From assembly GCA_003725745.1 (NCBI GenBank), contig RHDP01000001.1:4286501-4350500 (forward strand): 64,000 bases of DNA, read 5' to 3'. This document shows positions 47,880 to 55,638 of the stretch, one piece after another. The stretch's first letter is position 1; every line of letters starts with the position of its first letter. The notes under the pieces were generated by a model that saw only the letters and a list, made by a program, of their open reading frames with translations, made no database searches and had not been told where the DNA came from. Position numbers and translations under genes: made by a program. This DNA comes from Streptomyces sp. I6. GTDB taxonomy: Bacteria > Actinomycetota > Actinomycetes > Streptomycetales > Streptomycetaceae.

Positions 47880-49258
47880 TCAGCCCCGCCCGGCGGGACG
47901 CAGCCGGCAGCGCGCCGGCCCCTTCGGGCGCAGGGTGATGCCCGCGTCGACCGGGACCCGCCGGTCCACCGCCTCCAGTTCGTACGCGCCCAGCACCATG
48001 GCGAGCGCGAGCACCGACTCCAGCATCGAGAAGTGCTGGCCGATGCAGGCCCGCGGCCCGCCGCCGAAGGGGAACCAGGCGTAGCGCGGGCGGTCCTTCT
48101 CCGCGCCGGGGGCGAAACGCTCCGGGTCGAAGCGGTCCGGGTCCTCCCAGTAGCGGGGGTGCCGGTGCGTCACCCACGGTGCCACGACCACGTCCGCCCC
48201 GGCCGGGATGGTGTGCCCGTCGACGACCGCGTCCGCGACCGCGCGGCGCCCGATGACCGGCGCGGCCGGATAGAGCCGCATCGCCTCCTTCAGCACCTGG
48301 GTGAGGTACGGCAGCGCGTCGAGGTCGTACGCCTCGGGCGTACGGCCCCCAGGACGCGCACGGCCTCCGCGCGCGCCCGGGACTGCTGCTCCGGGTGCCG
48401 GGCGAGCAGATGGAGCGCGAACGCCAGCGAGGTGGCCGTCGTCTCGTGACCCGCGAGCAGGAAGATCAGCACCTGGTCCCGGATCTCGGACGCGTCCAGG
48501 GTCCCGTCCTCGGAGTTCTCGGCGGAGCCCTCCGCCCGGGCGAGCAGGGTCAGGAGGTCGTCGCCCTTCGCCGCGTCCCCCTCCGCGCGCCGCTCCTCGA
48601 TGATCCGGTCGCAGACCCCGTACAGCTCCTCCATCGCCGACGCGGCCCGGCGGTTGCCGGGAGTGGGCCAGTCACGTGGCGGGTTGGCGGGGGAGTACCC
48701 GCGCCGCAGCGTGTACTCGCCGATGACCGGGAAGCAGCGCTCGACGACGGGTACGGCCGCCTCGACGTCCGTGCCGAACAGGATGCGCGCCACCGCCCGC
48801 AGCGCAAGCCGGGTCATCTCGTCGACGACGTCCACCGTGCCGTCGGGGGCGGTCGACCACCGGTCCAGGAGCCCGGCGGTCTCGTCGGTGACGGCGGCGG
48901 CGTAGCCGTCCACCCGCTTGCGGGTGAACAGCGGCTGCATCAGCCGCCGTTGCCGGAGGTAGTCCCCGTCCTGGCTGGTGAGCAGCCCGTTGCCGAAGGA
49001 CTCCCGGATCTCCTGGTAGAAGGCGTTGTCCTTGCGGAAGTTGGCCGAGTCGGTCGCCAGGATCTGCTGGGCGCCCTCCGCGGAGAACACCGCGTACAGC
49101 TCCATCCGCAGCCCGGGAGGACCGGCGGTGAAGCGGACGACGTCGCCGTGCGCCCGGCGGGCGGCGAGATAGGTGCCGAGGGAGTCCCGCTTGAGGTCGA
49201 ACATCGACCCCAGCAGGGGCAGACCGGCCGGACCGGGTACGCGCGTGCTCGTCGTCAT
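47880..49258 (-). CDS. cytochrome P450, one frame break
   Basis: A 459-residue soluble haem monooxygenase once restored. Motifs are the I-helix AGHETTATSLAF (oxygen binding), the K-helix E-x-x-R in LKEAMRLYP, the PERF-like DPERFAP and the haem loop FPFGGGPRACIG with the cysteine ligand. The frame breaks at CCCCC 48346-48350; one added base gives RVLGGRTPEAYDLDALPYLT. The architecture (N-terminal PGPAGLPLLGSM; long I-helix) resembles the CYP102/CYP4-like bacterial group rather than short class I forms. ATG at 49256-49258 overlaps the stop of the DUF397 gene (ATGA), so expression is coupled to the regulatory pair. The substrate and redox partner are unknown; no ferredoxin gene is adjacent. Confidence 0.93.
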
Positions 49259-49497
49259 GCCCCGACACCGCCGAGGAACCGCGTCCACGCGGCACCGGCG
49301 ACGGCGAACCGCGGGCCGTCCTCGCCCAGCTTGGAGTCGCGGATGTGGACGGTGTGGGGGCAGGCGGCCATCTCGACGCAGTCGCCGCCCTGGCTGTCGC
49401 TGTAGCTGGACTTGCGCCAGTCGAGGGCGACTTCGACGCAGTCGCCGCCCTCGCTGTCGCTGTAGCTGGATTTGAACCACGTGAGTATGTCGCTCAT
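49255..49497 (-). CDS. DUF397 protein with duplicated motif
   Basis: An 80-residue DUF397 protein. The diagnostic W-x-KSSYS-x-x-x-GGDCVE segment appears twice: WFKSSYSDSEGGDCVEVA near residues 7-24 and WRKSSYSDSQGGDCVEMA near 27-44. Then comes the conserved IRDSK and the final hydrophobic AWTRFLGGV. Normal members have one copy. DUF397 proteins act with XRE-DUF5753 regulators in Streptomyces (WhiJ-type systems) and are proposed to control development or antibiotic genes. Start and stop overlap both neighbours by 4 bp. Confidence 0.93.
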   Translation of the reverse strand: MSDILTWFKSSYSDSEGGDCVEVALDWRKSSYSDSQGGDCVEMAACPHTVHIRDSKLGEDGPRFAVAGAAWTRFLGGVGA

Positions 49498-50288
49498 AGC
49501 TCCTCCGCCACTTGCCTGATGAAGTCCGCCGATTCCCCGCTGCCGAGGGCCTGCATGCGGATCATGCCATGAGCCTCCGTCAGCGCACTGACGGTGCCGG
49601 GATCCGAGTGGAGCGCGCTGGTCTTCGGTGCCTCGACATAGGCGTAGCGGTCGTGCTCGGCGGTCTCCAGCAGGACCATCGAGCCGTTGAGCGCCAGGCC
49701 GTTGCATCTGCCGCGGGGCAGGACCTGCACCGACACGTTGCGCAGTTCGCCCGCCTCCAGGATGTGCTCCAGCTGCCCCTTCATCGCCTTGCCACCTCCG
49801 ACCATCGTCCGCAGGCTCGCCTCGTTGAGCACGAAGCCGAAGACCGTGCCGGACCTCCGCGTCAGCGCCTCCTGCCGCAGCAGCCGGGCACGCACCCGCT
49901 CCTCGACCGTCTCGTCGTCCAGCGGCGGATGGCTCTCGCCGATCAGCGCCCGTGCGTACTCCTCGGTCTGGAGCAGTCCCGGGATCAGGAGGGCGTCGTA
50001 CGAGTGCCTGGAGACCGCCTCCGCCTCGATGGCCATGAACTCCTTGGCCCGCGCCGGAAACGGCTCGGGCTTCAGGAACTCCAGTGCCGCCAGCAGCTTC
50101 CCCTGCGCCCCGCACATCTGGTCCGCCACCTGGAGCAGCCTGGCGCTCGGCTTGCGGCGCCCCTGCTCCATCGACTTCACCGTCTCGTACTCGTAGTTGG
50201 CCTCCTTGCCGAGTTCCTCGCGGCTGACGCCCGCCTCCGTGCGCCACAGTTTGATCTGGTTGCCGCAGTACCGCCAGGTCTCCGTCAT
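49494..50288 (-). CDS. XRE-family regulator with DUF5753 domain (WhiJ-like)
   Basis: A 264-residue transcription factor. The N-terminal helix-turn-helix (about 8-65) reads NQIKLWRTEAGVSREELG, then ETVKSMEQGRRKPS. The DUF5753 domain (about 85-260) has the typical SYDALLIPGLLQTEEYARAL and AGELRNVSVQVLPRG. It is the first gene of a three-gene run (regulator, DUF397, P450) in which every stop overlaps the next start. A divergent anti-sigma-type ATPase gene lies 105 bp away. This set matches the WhiJ/BldB-like loci of streptomycetes. ATG at 50286-50288. Confidence 0.94.
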   Translation of the reverse strand: MTETWRYCGNQIKLWRTEAGVSREELGKEANYEYETVKSMEQGRRKPSARLLQVADQMCGAQGKLLAALEFLKPEPFPARAKEFMAIEAEAVSRHSYDALLIPGLLQTEEYARALIGESHPPLDDETVEERVRARLLRQEALTRRSGTVFGFVLNEASLRTMVGGGKAMKGQLEHILEAGELRNVSVQVLPRGRCNGLALNGSMVLLETAEHDRYAYVEAPKTSALHSDPGTVSALTEAHGMIRMQALGSGESADFIRQVAEEL

Positions 50289-50393
50289 GGTTGTTCGCCC
50301 TCCCCGTCCCAGGTGTACGCGTCGGGTACAACCACCGTGCGTACTCATGTCGTTACTTCATCAGGCCGGTGCGGCGCCAGCAGCGTATGAGCC

Positions 50394-50969
50394 ATGAATC
50401 AGCACATCGAGTGGCGGCTGCCCCGCAGCCCGCGCAGCGCGGGCCGGGCCCGCGCGTTCCTGGCCGAGCAGTCGCGGGAGTGGAAGCTTCCCGACGACCT
50501 GACCGAGACGGCCGTGCTGCTGCTCAGTGAGCTGGTGACGAACGCCTGCCGGCACGCCCGCGTCCCGCCCGGCCGCGAGGTGCGGGCGCGGTGCCTGCTG
50601 GGGAGCGACGGTGTGCTGAGGGTCGAGGTGTCGGACGCGAGCGAGGTGCTGCCGTGCCCGCGTACCGCCGGACCCGGCGACGAGGCGGGACGCGGGCTCG
50701 CGCTGGTCGCGGCGCTCGCGGACGCGTGGGGCGCCCACCCGAGGGAGTGCGGTGTCGGGAAGACGGTCTGGTTCGAGATCGGCGACGGCGTGCGGGGCCG
50801 TCCCTGGTGTGCTGATCTGGAGGGACTGGAGGGAGCGGACGACGCGCGTCACGACCCGGGTCCGCCGGAAGGCGGGCCCCGGCCCGCCGCCACGGTCATC
50901 GCGACCGAGGCGGCGGGCCGTGACAAGGAGGAGCCATGTCCGACCCGGCGAAGCCGTCCCGGCACCTGA
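50394..50969 (+). CDS. RsbW-like anti-sigma-type ATP-binding protein
   Basis: A 191-residue protein with a GHKL ATPase domain of the HATPase_c_2 type (about 10-135): N-box LLLSELVTNACRHA, G1 region VEVSDASEVLP and G2 GRGLALVAALADAWG. A 50-residue disordered Gly/Pro-rich tail follows. Proteins of this class either bind sigma factors as kinases or act in WhiJ-type loci without a known sigma partner. ATG at 50394. The end overlaps the next gene by 34 bp, so the two are co-translated. Confidence 0.9.
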   Translation: MNQHIEWRLPRSPRSAGRARAFLAEQSREWKLPDDLTETAVLLLSELVTNACRHARVPPGREVRARCLLGSDGVLRVEVSDASEVLPCPRTAGPGDEAGRGLALVAALADAWGAHPRECGVGKTVWFEIGDGVRGRPWCADLEGLEGADDARHDPGPPEGGPRPAATVIATEAAGRDKEEPCPTRRSRPGT

Positions 50970-51589
50970 GCGGTATGCGGGACGAGCGGTACGGCGAGGT
51001 CGTGCTGATCTCGCCGGACGGGAACGGCGGCCTCAAGGGAGCCGTCTACACCACCTACGGCCTCAACGACTGCCCGCCCGACAAGTGGAACGCACTGGAC
51101 GCGGGCGCCCTGGCGGCGCGGTTCGGCGTCCCCGTCGTCTTCCTGAACGGGCCCCGGTTCTGGACGATCGACGAGGTCACCACGTACAACTGGGGCGGCG
51201 TCGAGCAGTTCGACGGCCTGGAGGCGCGCTGGGCCGCCGATGTCCGCATCCCGCCGGACGTCGACTTCTCCGCCGGGGCCGGCGGGAAGCACTATGTGAC
51301 CACCACCGTGGACCGGGACACCGAGTACGTGCTGAAGGCGGGCAGGCCCGTGTACACCCTGGAGGACCCCGACGGCCGGACGTTCGTGCTCCAGGCGTAC
51401 TCCCACACCGTGGACCCCGGCCTGACGTCGGACTCCCTGGCCGCCCTCGGCGACCGGCTGCGGCTGCCGGACGGCTGGCGTTTCCGCACCCGCACCCCGG
51501 ACGAGGACCTGCACGTCAGGACGGCGGACAACAAGGCGACCGTCGTACAGGACGAGCTGGAGAACACGTACATGCTCCACGCCCGCTGA
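50936..51589 (+). CDS. unknown soluble protein co-transcribed with the ATPase
   Basis: Not recognised. A 217-residue protein without signal peptide or membrane helix. It looks globular and conserved, with many aromatic and charged residues (YGLNDCPPDKWNALD, NGPRFWTIDEVTTYNWGG, AYSHTVDPGLTSDSL) and a lipocalin- or cupin-like run of beta strands near 110-190. AAGGAGGAGCC is directly ahead of the ATG at 50936. Position suggests a role tied to the XRE-DUF397-ATPase locus; nothing more can be said. Confidence 0.75.
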   Translation: MSDPAKPSRHLSGMRDERYGEVVLISPDGNGGLKGAVYTTYGLNDCPPDKWNALDAGALAARFGVPVVFLNGPRFWTIDEVTTYNWGGVEQFDGLEARWAADVRIPPDVDFSAGAGGKHYVTTTVDRDTEYVLKAGRPVYTLEDPDGRTFVLQAYSHTVDPGLTSDSLAALGDRLRLPDGWRFRTRTPDEDLHVRTADNKATVVQDELENTYMLHAR

Positions 51590-51717
51590 GCCGACCCGGC
51601 CCCGCCCCCGGCTGGTCCGTCCGGCCGTCCCGGCTTCCCCGGCCTCGACATTGGTAGGCGTCGTTGATCGTGTGGTCGATGTTCGGCTGAACGCTGTCGT
51701 GGATGGGGAGCCGGGTG

Positions 51718-52479
51718 TCAGTGGCTGTGGTCGCGTCCGTCCCGTGGGGCGAAGGCCGCGAGGGCGTCGGCGTCGGTCGCGCGAGCGTGCAGGAAGTAGT
51801 CGGCCCATTCGGTGATGCCGGGGTAGGACGAGTCCTGGTTGAGCTGGGTGGCTGCGGCTTGGAGGTCGAAGTGCGTGGTGCGGAGTTCGACGCCCGGGCC
51901 CAGGAGGGCCCAGTGTGCTCCGGTTCGTCCGTAGGGCATGCCGATGCTGCCGGGGTTGATCACGAGTCGGCCGTGGGCGAGGCGGACGAACGGCATGTGG
52001 GTGTGGCCGCAGACCACGGTGCGGATGTCGGTATCGAGTCCGTCGAAGACTTCCTTCCAGCGGTCGAGGCGGGAGTCGACCAGGACCACCTCCTCGTCGT
52101 CGCGGGGGGTGGCATGGCAGAACAGCACCTTTCCCAGGCCGTTCACGGACAGGGAGAGTGATCGTGGAAGTGAGCTGAGAAGGTCGAGATGGTCCTCTCG
52201 GAGCTGTTCGGCTGCCCAGGGGGCGATCGGGTCGGGGATCGTGTCGCGTTGCCCCCGGCGGTATTCGAGGAGTTCGCGATCGGCGTTGCCGCTGATCCAG
52301 ATGACGCGGTCGCCGAGGCTGGTCAACAGGTCGAGAACCTGGGCCGGTTGCGGACCGGCGGTGATGTCGCCGGTGAGGACGATGCGATCGGCGGTGCTGA
52401 CGTCTGGTTCGGCGAGTACTGCCTCCAGGGCCGGCAGGACTCCGTGAATATCGGACAGGACGGCTACTCGGTTCAGCAT
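51718..52479 (-). CDS. YfcE/MJ0936-type calcineurin-like metallophosphoesterase
   Basis: A 253-residue phosphodiesterase or phosphatase. The metal-binding motifs appear in order: DIHG (LSDIHGVLPALE), GDI (LTGDITAGPQ), GNAD (ISGNADRE), H in FCHATPRD, and GHTH (VVCGHTHMPF), with NPGSIGMPYG for the fold. The full set is present, so it should be active. The substrate is unknown. ATG at 52477-52479 has a weak ribosome site. It lies beside a recombinase relic. Confidence 0.9.
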   Translation of the reverse strand: MLNRVAVLSDIHGVLPALEAVLAEPDVSTADRIVLTGDITAGPQPAQVLDLLTSLGDRVIWISGNADRELLEYRRGQRDTIPDPIAPWAAEQLREDHLDLLSSLPRSLSLSVNGLGKVLFCHATPRDDEEVVLVDSRLDRWKEVFDGLDTDIRTVVCGHTHMPFVRLAHGRLVINPGSIGMPYGRTGAHWALLGPGVELRTTHFDLQAAATQLNQDSSYPGITEWADYFLHARATDADALAAFAPRDGRDHSH

Positions 52480-52550
52480 GGTCACCACTGTGGGGTGAAG
52501 ACGGTCGAGCGGTGTGGTCTTTCGCCCGGCGCGTAGTCCAAGGGGGCCGG

Positions 52551-52760
52551 TCAGCGTGTGTGGTCGCCGGGCGCGTGGTTCTTCCAGGGGGCTCCGGCTT
52601 CGGCGGCGATACGGGTGGTGCTCTTGTCGTGGCAGCCCAGTGCCCGGGCGATGACGGGCGCCGAGGCCCGGAGGACGAGCCGGCGGATGGCGGACGTGCG
52701 GCCTTTCCCGGCCGGGACGCCGCGTTTCCGCAGTGCGTCGCGCGACGTGCCGGGGTTCAT
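52551..52760 (-). pseudogene. C-terminal relic of a recombinase-like protein
   Basis: The frame ends LRKRGVPAGKGRTSAIRRLV, then LRASAPVIARALGCHDKSTT and APGDH. This resembles the C-terminus seen in actinobacterial integrase-like proteins, where an RAARxAAL helix precedes APVVARALGYHxxTTTR and a final tryptophan/glycine segment. The upstream part of the protein is absent, replaced by low-complexity sequence into the next gene. It suggests an old mobile-element insertion in this 413 bp gap (52480-52892). Confidence 0.5.
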
Positions 52761-52892
52761 CGGCCGGCTCGGGCATCGGCCAGGGAAGAGCCGGGGCGAG
52801 TTCTGGTTGCTGGCAAAAGGGTGTTGGCGGGCAGGGCCCCGGGGTAGTCGAGCAGGAGGGCCGCCAAGGGCGCTGTAGGCTCGGCAGTCCTT

Positions 52893-54548
52893 GTGACCCG
52901 GCTGCGTGCCCCGGCTGCGATCCGGCGCCGGCCGGCCGATCTGGTGGGGACGGACCTGCTGCTCATGTGGATGCGGACTGCGGCCGGCGCGCGCCGGCTG
53001 GGGACGGCCGGAGCGCTGGCCGTCGCGGCCGGGGGCACCGTCGCCGGCGCCCTGCCGGTGCGCGAGCCCTGGGGACTGTGGGGCGCCCACGGGCCCGCGG
53101 CGACCACGGCGGGCGCCGTCCTCGCGTACGCCGGCCTGACGCTGCTGCTGCTCGCCTGGTGGACGTACGGCGGGCTGCTCGCCGGTGGCCGCGGGCCGGG
53201 CGTCCGGTACACCCTCGTCACCCTCGGCTGGTGGGCCGCGCCGCTCCTCCTCGCGCCACCGCTGCACAGCGCCGACGTCTACAGCTACATCGCCCAGGGC
53301 GCGATGGTCCTCGAGGGCCATGACGTGTACGCGCACGGGCCGTCGGTGCTCGGCCCGGACTCGTCCGGCGCCGACGCGGCGGCGAGCGTCGGCGGGCACT
53401 GGACGGACACCCCGGCGCCGTACGGACCGGTGTTCCTGCTGCTGGCGAAGGCCGTGGTGTGGGGCACGGGCGGCACCCTCGTGCCCGCCGTGCTCGGGAT
53501 GCGGCTGCTCGCCGTCGCCGCGCTCGTCCTGGTCGCCTGGGCGGTACGCGGGCTCGCCGCCGCGTGCGGGGCGCAGCCGTCCCGGGCGCTGTGGCTGGCC
53601 GTGCTCAACCCGCTGCTGCTGCTGCACGTCGTCGGCGGCATCCACAACGACGGCCTGATGATCGGTCTCATGCTGACCGGGGTGCTGCTGGCGCTGCGCG
53701 GACGGCCGCTGACGGGCAGCGCGGTGGTCGCCCTCGCCGTGATGGTCAAGTCCCCGGCGGTGCTCGCCCTGCTCTTCATCGGGCTGATCGCGGTGCGCCG
53801 GGGCGAAGGGCCCCTGGCACGGCGCCTGGTGAAGGGCCTGACCGGGCCCGCGCTGGTGGCCGCCGCGGTCGTGGCCGCGGCGTCGCTGCTCGGCGGTACC
53901 GGCTTCGGCTGGCTGCGGACGCAGGGCGTCGCGGGGACCATACACACGCCCCTTTCGGTCAGCAGCGACCTCGGCCAGGCCGCGGGCCTCGCCGCCCGCG
54001 CTCTCACCGGTGCCGAACTGACCGCCGTGAAGGGCGCGGTGCAGACGCTCGGCCTCGTCACCGCGCTCGCGGTGATCGCCTTCCTCGCGCTCCGGACGCT
54101 GTACCCGTGGCGCGGCCGCCGGGCTCTCGATCCCGTGTACGGCCTGGGGCTGGCGCTCCTCGCGCTGGTCGCGCTGTCGCCGATGGTGCAGCCGTGGTAC
54201 CTGCTGTGGGGAACGGCGGCCGTCGCCGCGACGGTACCCGCGGGGGCTTCCCGGCTCGTCCGGGTGCTGATGGTGCTCTCCGCCGGGCTGGTCTACGAGA
54301 CGGCCCCCTCGGGCCACACCCCTGCGTACGGCTTCGTGCTGGGGGCGCTCGCCTGCGGGGTGGCGGTGCTCGCCCTGCGCCGACGCCCCGCGAGTCCGGT
54401 GCTCACCGGCCCCGGCGGACCCGGGGGACGGGGAGGTGTCCAGCCGGGTGGCTTCGGCCTGGGCGTCACCGCGGACGGAAGCCCTGCCTCACCGGCGCCG
54501 GCAGCCCCGCCTGCCCCGGGGCGTCCGCGGGCTTCCCGACTCCGCTGA
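52893..54548 (+). CDS. MptB-like polyprenol-phosphate-mannose alpha-1,6-mannosyltransferase
   Basis: A 551-residue GT-C membrane enzyme. About ten hydrophobic helices; the first outer loop has the catalytic HSADVYSYIAQGAMVLEG and DTPAPYGPVFLLL segments typical of the MptB family, which extends lipid-linked mannan using polyprenol-phosphate-mannose. Conserved LWLAVLNPLLLLHVVGGIHN also fits. The C-terminal 60 residues are a Gly/Pro tail. GTG at 52893 opens the frame, but ATG at 52965 gives an N-terminus closer to homologues and may be the true start. The gene is not in an operon with other glycan genes. Confidence 0.85.
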   Translation: MTRLRAPAAIRRRPADLVGTDLLLMWMRTAAGARRLGTAGALAVAAGGTVAGALPVREPWGLWGAHGPAATTAGAVLAYAGLTLLLLAWWTYGGLLAGGRGPGVRYTLVTLGWWAAPLLLAPPLHSADVYSYIAQGAMVLEGHDVYAHGPSVLGPDSSGADAAASVGGHWTDTPAPYGPVFLLLAKAVVWGTGGTLVPAVLGMRLLAVAALVLVAWAVRGLAAACGAQPSRALWLAVLNPLLLLHVVGGIHNDGLMIGLMLTGVLLALRGRPLTGSAVVALAVMVKSPAVLALLFIGLIAVRRGEGPLARRLVKGLTGPALVAAAVVAAASLLGGTGFGWLRTQGVAGTIHTPLSVSSDLGQAAGLAARALTGAELTAVKGAVQTLGLVTALAVIAFLALRTLYPWRGRRALDPVYGLGLALLALVALSPMVQPWYLLWGTAAVAATVPAGASRLVRVLMVLSAGLVYETAPSGHTPAYGFVLGALACGVAVLALRRRPASPVLTGPGGPGGRGGVQPGGFGLGVTADGSPASPAPAAPPAPGRPRASRLR

Positions 54549-54581
54549 CGGACGTGCCTGGGGTAGCCTCCGGCTCTCGGG

Positions 54582-54806
54582 TCAGGAGGCGTCGCCGCTC
54601 TGCCGGTGCTTCCTGCCGACGTACCCGACGGCTCCCCATAGGCCCAACAGGACGGCGGATCCGATGAGGCTCACGGGAGGGTGGGCGAGTGTAACGGCGA
54701 GAATCAGGACGATCATCGCCATGGTTCCCCAGTGTGAATGGAGCGGCCTGTCTACCCTCAGCAGGAGACGAGTGATGGCATGTTGCCGTACGGGTTCTTC
54801 CAACAC
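54582..54806 (-). CDS. small membrane protein
   Basis: A 74-residue protein with two hydrophobic segments (GTMAMIVLILAVTLAHPP and GSAVLLGLWGAVGYVG) and a basic C-terminus (RKHRQSGDAS). GTG at 54804-54806 with AGAGGGG 6 bp upstream is chosen; longer readings upstream look random. No family recognised. It is convergent with the MptB-like gene. Confidence 0.6.
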   Translation of the reverse strand: MLEEPVRQHAITRLLLRVDRPLHSHWGTMAMIVLILAVTLAHPPVSLIGSAVLLGLWGAVGYVGRKHRQSGDAS

Positions 54807-55095
54807 GTTTACCCCTCTTGGATGTAAATGGGTTCCGGCCGGGGCTGGCCCATGTGGTCCGCCCCGACCGTCAGCGGCACCGAAAGCAGTCGTGGGCACG
54901 GGACATGGGTCGGCCCACCAGCATTGGCCGCTTGGGTGTGATGCCGGGCACTAAGGGGCCGGTTCGTGTCGGTTTCGGAACCACCGCATACAACGGCTCA
55001 GCCCTGGCTGCCGACGCTCCGCTAGTAATCCGGTTCAATGACTACGCGTCAGCGAACACGGCGAATGAAAGGCGCTCCATTCGCTCGCTTTCGGA

Positions 55096-55142
55096 AGGCG
55101 CTGACGGTGCGGATACAAGAAGTATCCGCACCGTCAGTGCCT
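55096..55142 (-). terminator. long hairpin downstream of the RHS-immunity pair
   Basis: Perfect 16 bp stem (55101-55116 with 55122-55137), extended by five outer pairs (55096-55100 with 55138-55142, one G-T). It lies 60 bp after the stop of the gene at 55202. The rest of the 395 bp gap (54807-55201) is lower in GC and without a gene that I can support. Confidence 0.85.
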
Positions 55143-55201
55143 GTCGCAGTCTCGTGGTCACCGGCGTCGCTTACCGGAGCCGTCAGTGGAGCCGAGGTTC
55201 T

Positions 55202-55638
55202 TCAGCGACCGGAACCTAGGTAGTGCTCGCGCATGACCCGGAGGTCATCGACTACGGCATCGACATAGCTCCGCCGCTTGAGCATGCGGGCGATGTTGGC
55301 TCGCTGAACAGCCCAGCAGCGCACCTCAAGGCCGTCGGCAGTTTCGATGATCACACGGTCCTCAGCCCGGAACGCATTCACTTCCCCCAGGTAAACCTCA
55401 GCGTGCGGAAGGGGTTGCGGACGAGTACACCACCAGCTTCGGCGATGATGGCTGTCCAGAGGAAGGATCGGAAGACCAAGGTCACCGAAGCTGCGCATAG
55501 CAGCGAGCTGAACGCAACGTCCGTTCCGCTTTCCGCACCGACCAGCATGTCCACATAGGCGATGGATACTATCGCGATGAGGAAGAGTCCGCCGAACGGA
55601 TAAACCCCGTTGCGAAACTTCCTGCGGCTCTTCGTCAT
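55202..55638 (-). CDS. small two-helix membrane protein with PH-like domain, candidate immunity protein, one frame break
   Basis: A 145-residue protein once repaired. Two membrane helices ([20 protein letters not shown] and [20 protein letters not shown]) precede a cytoplasmic domain typical of bacterial PH-like proteins ([18 protein letters not shown], then [19 protein letters not shown]). The frame breaks at CCCCC 55384-55388; one added base restores [12 protein letters not shown] at 55636-55638 overlaps the stop of the giant RHS gene (ATGA), with GGAGGTG ahead. Immediate, coupled placement after an RHS toxin-like C-terminus is the classic position of an immunity gene, but the identification is by position only. 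Confidence 0.7.

Noticed and set aside
47880-54548. A secondary-metabolite biosynthetic cluster around the P450
   Set aside because: No synthase, NRPS/PKS, terpene cyclase or precursor peptide gene lies nearby.
55000-55060. Possible tRNA T-arm-like GGTTCAA near 55030
   Set aside because: No matching acceptor stem, D-arm or anticodon arm could be folded around it.
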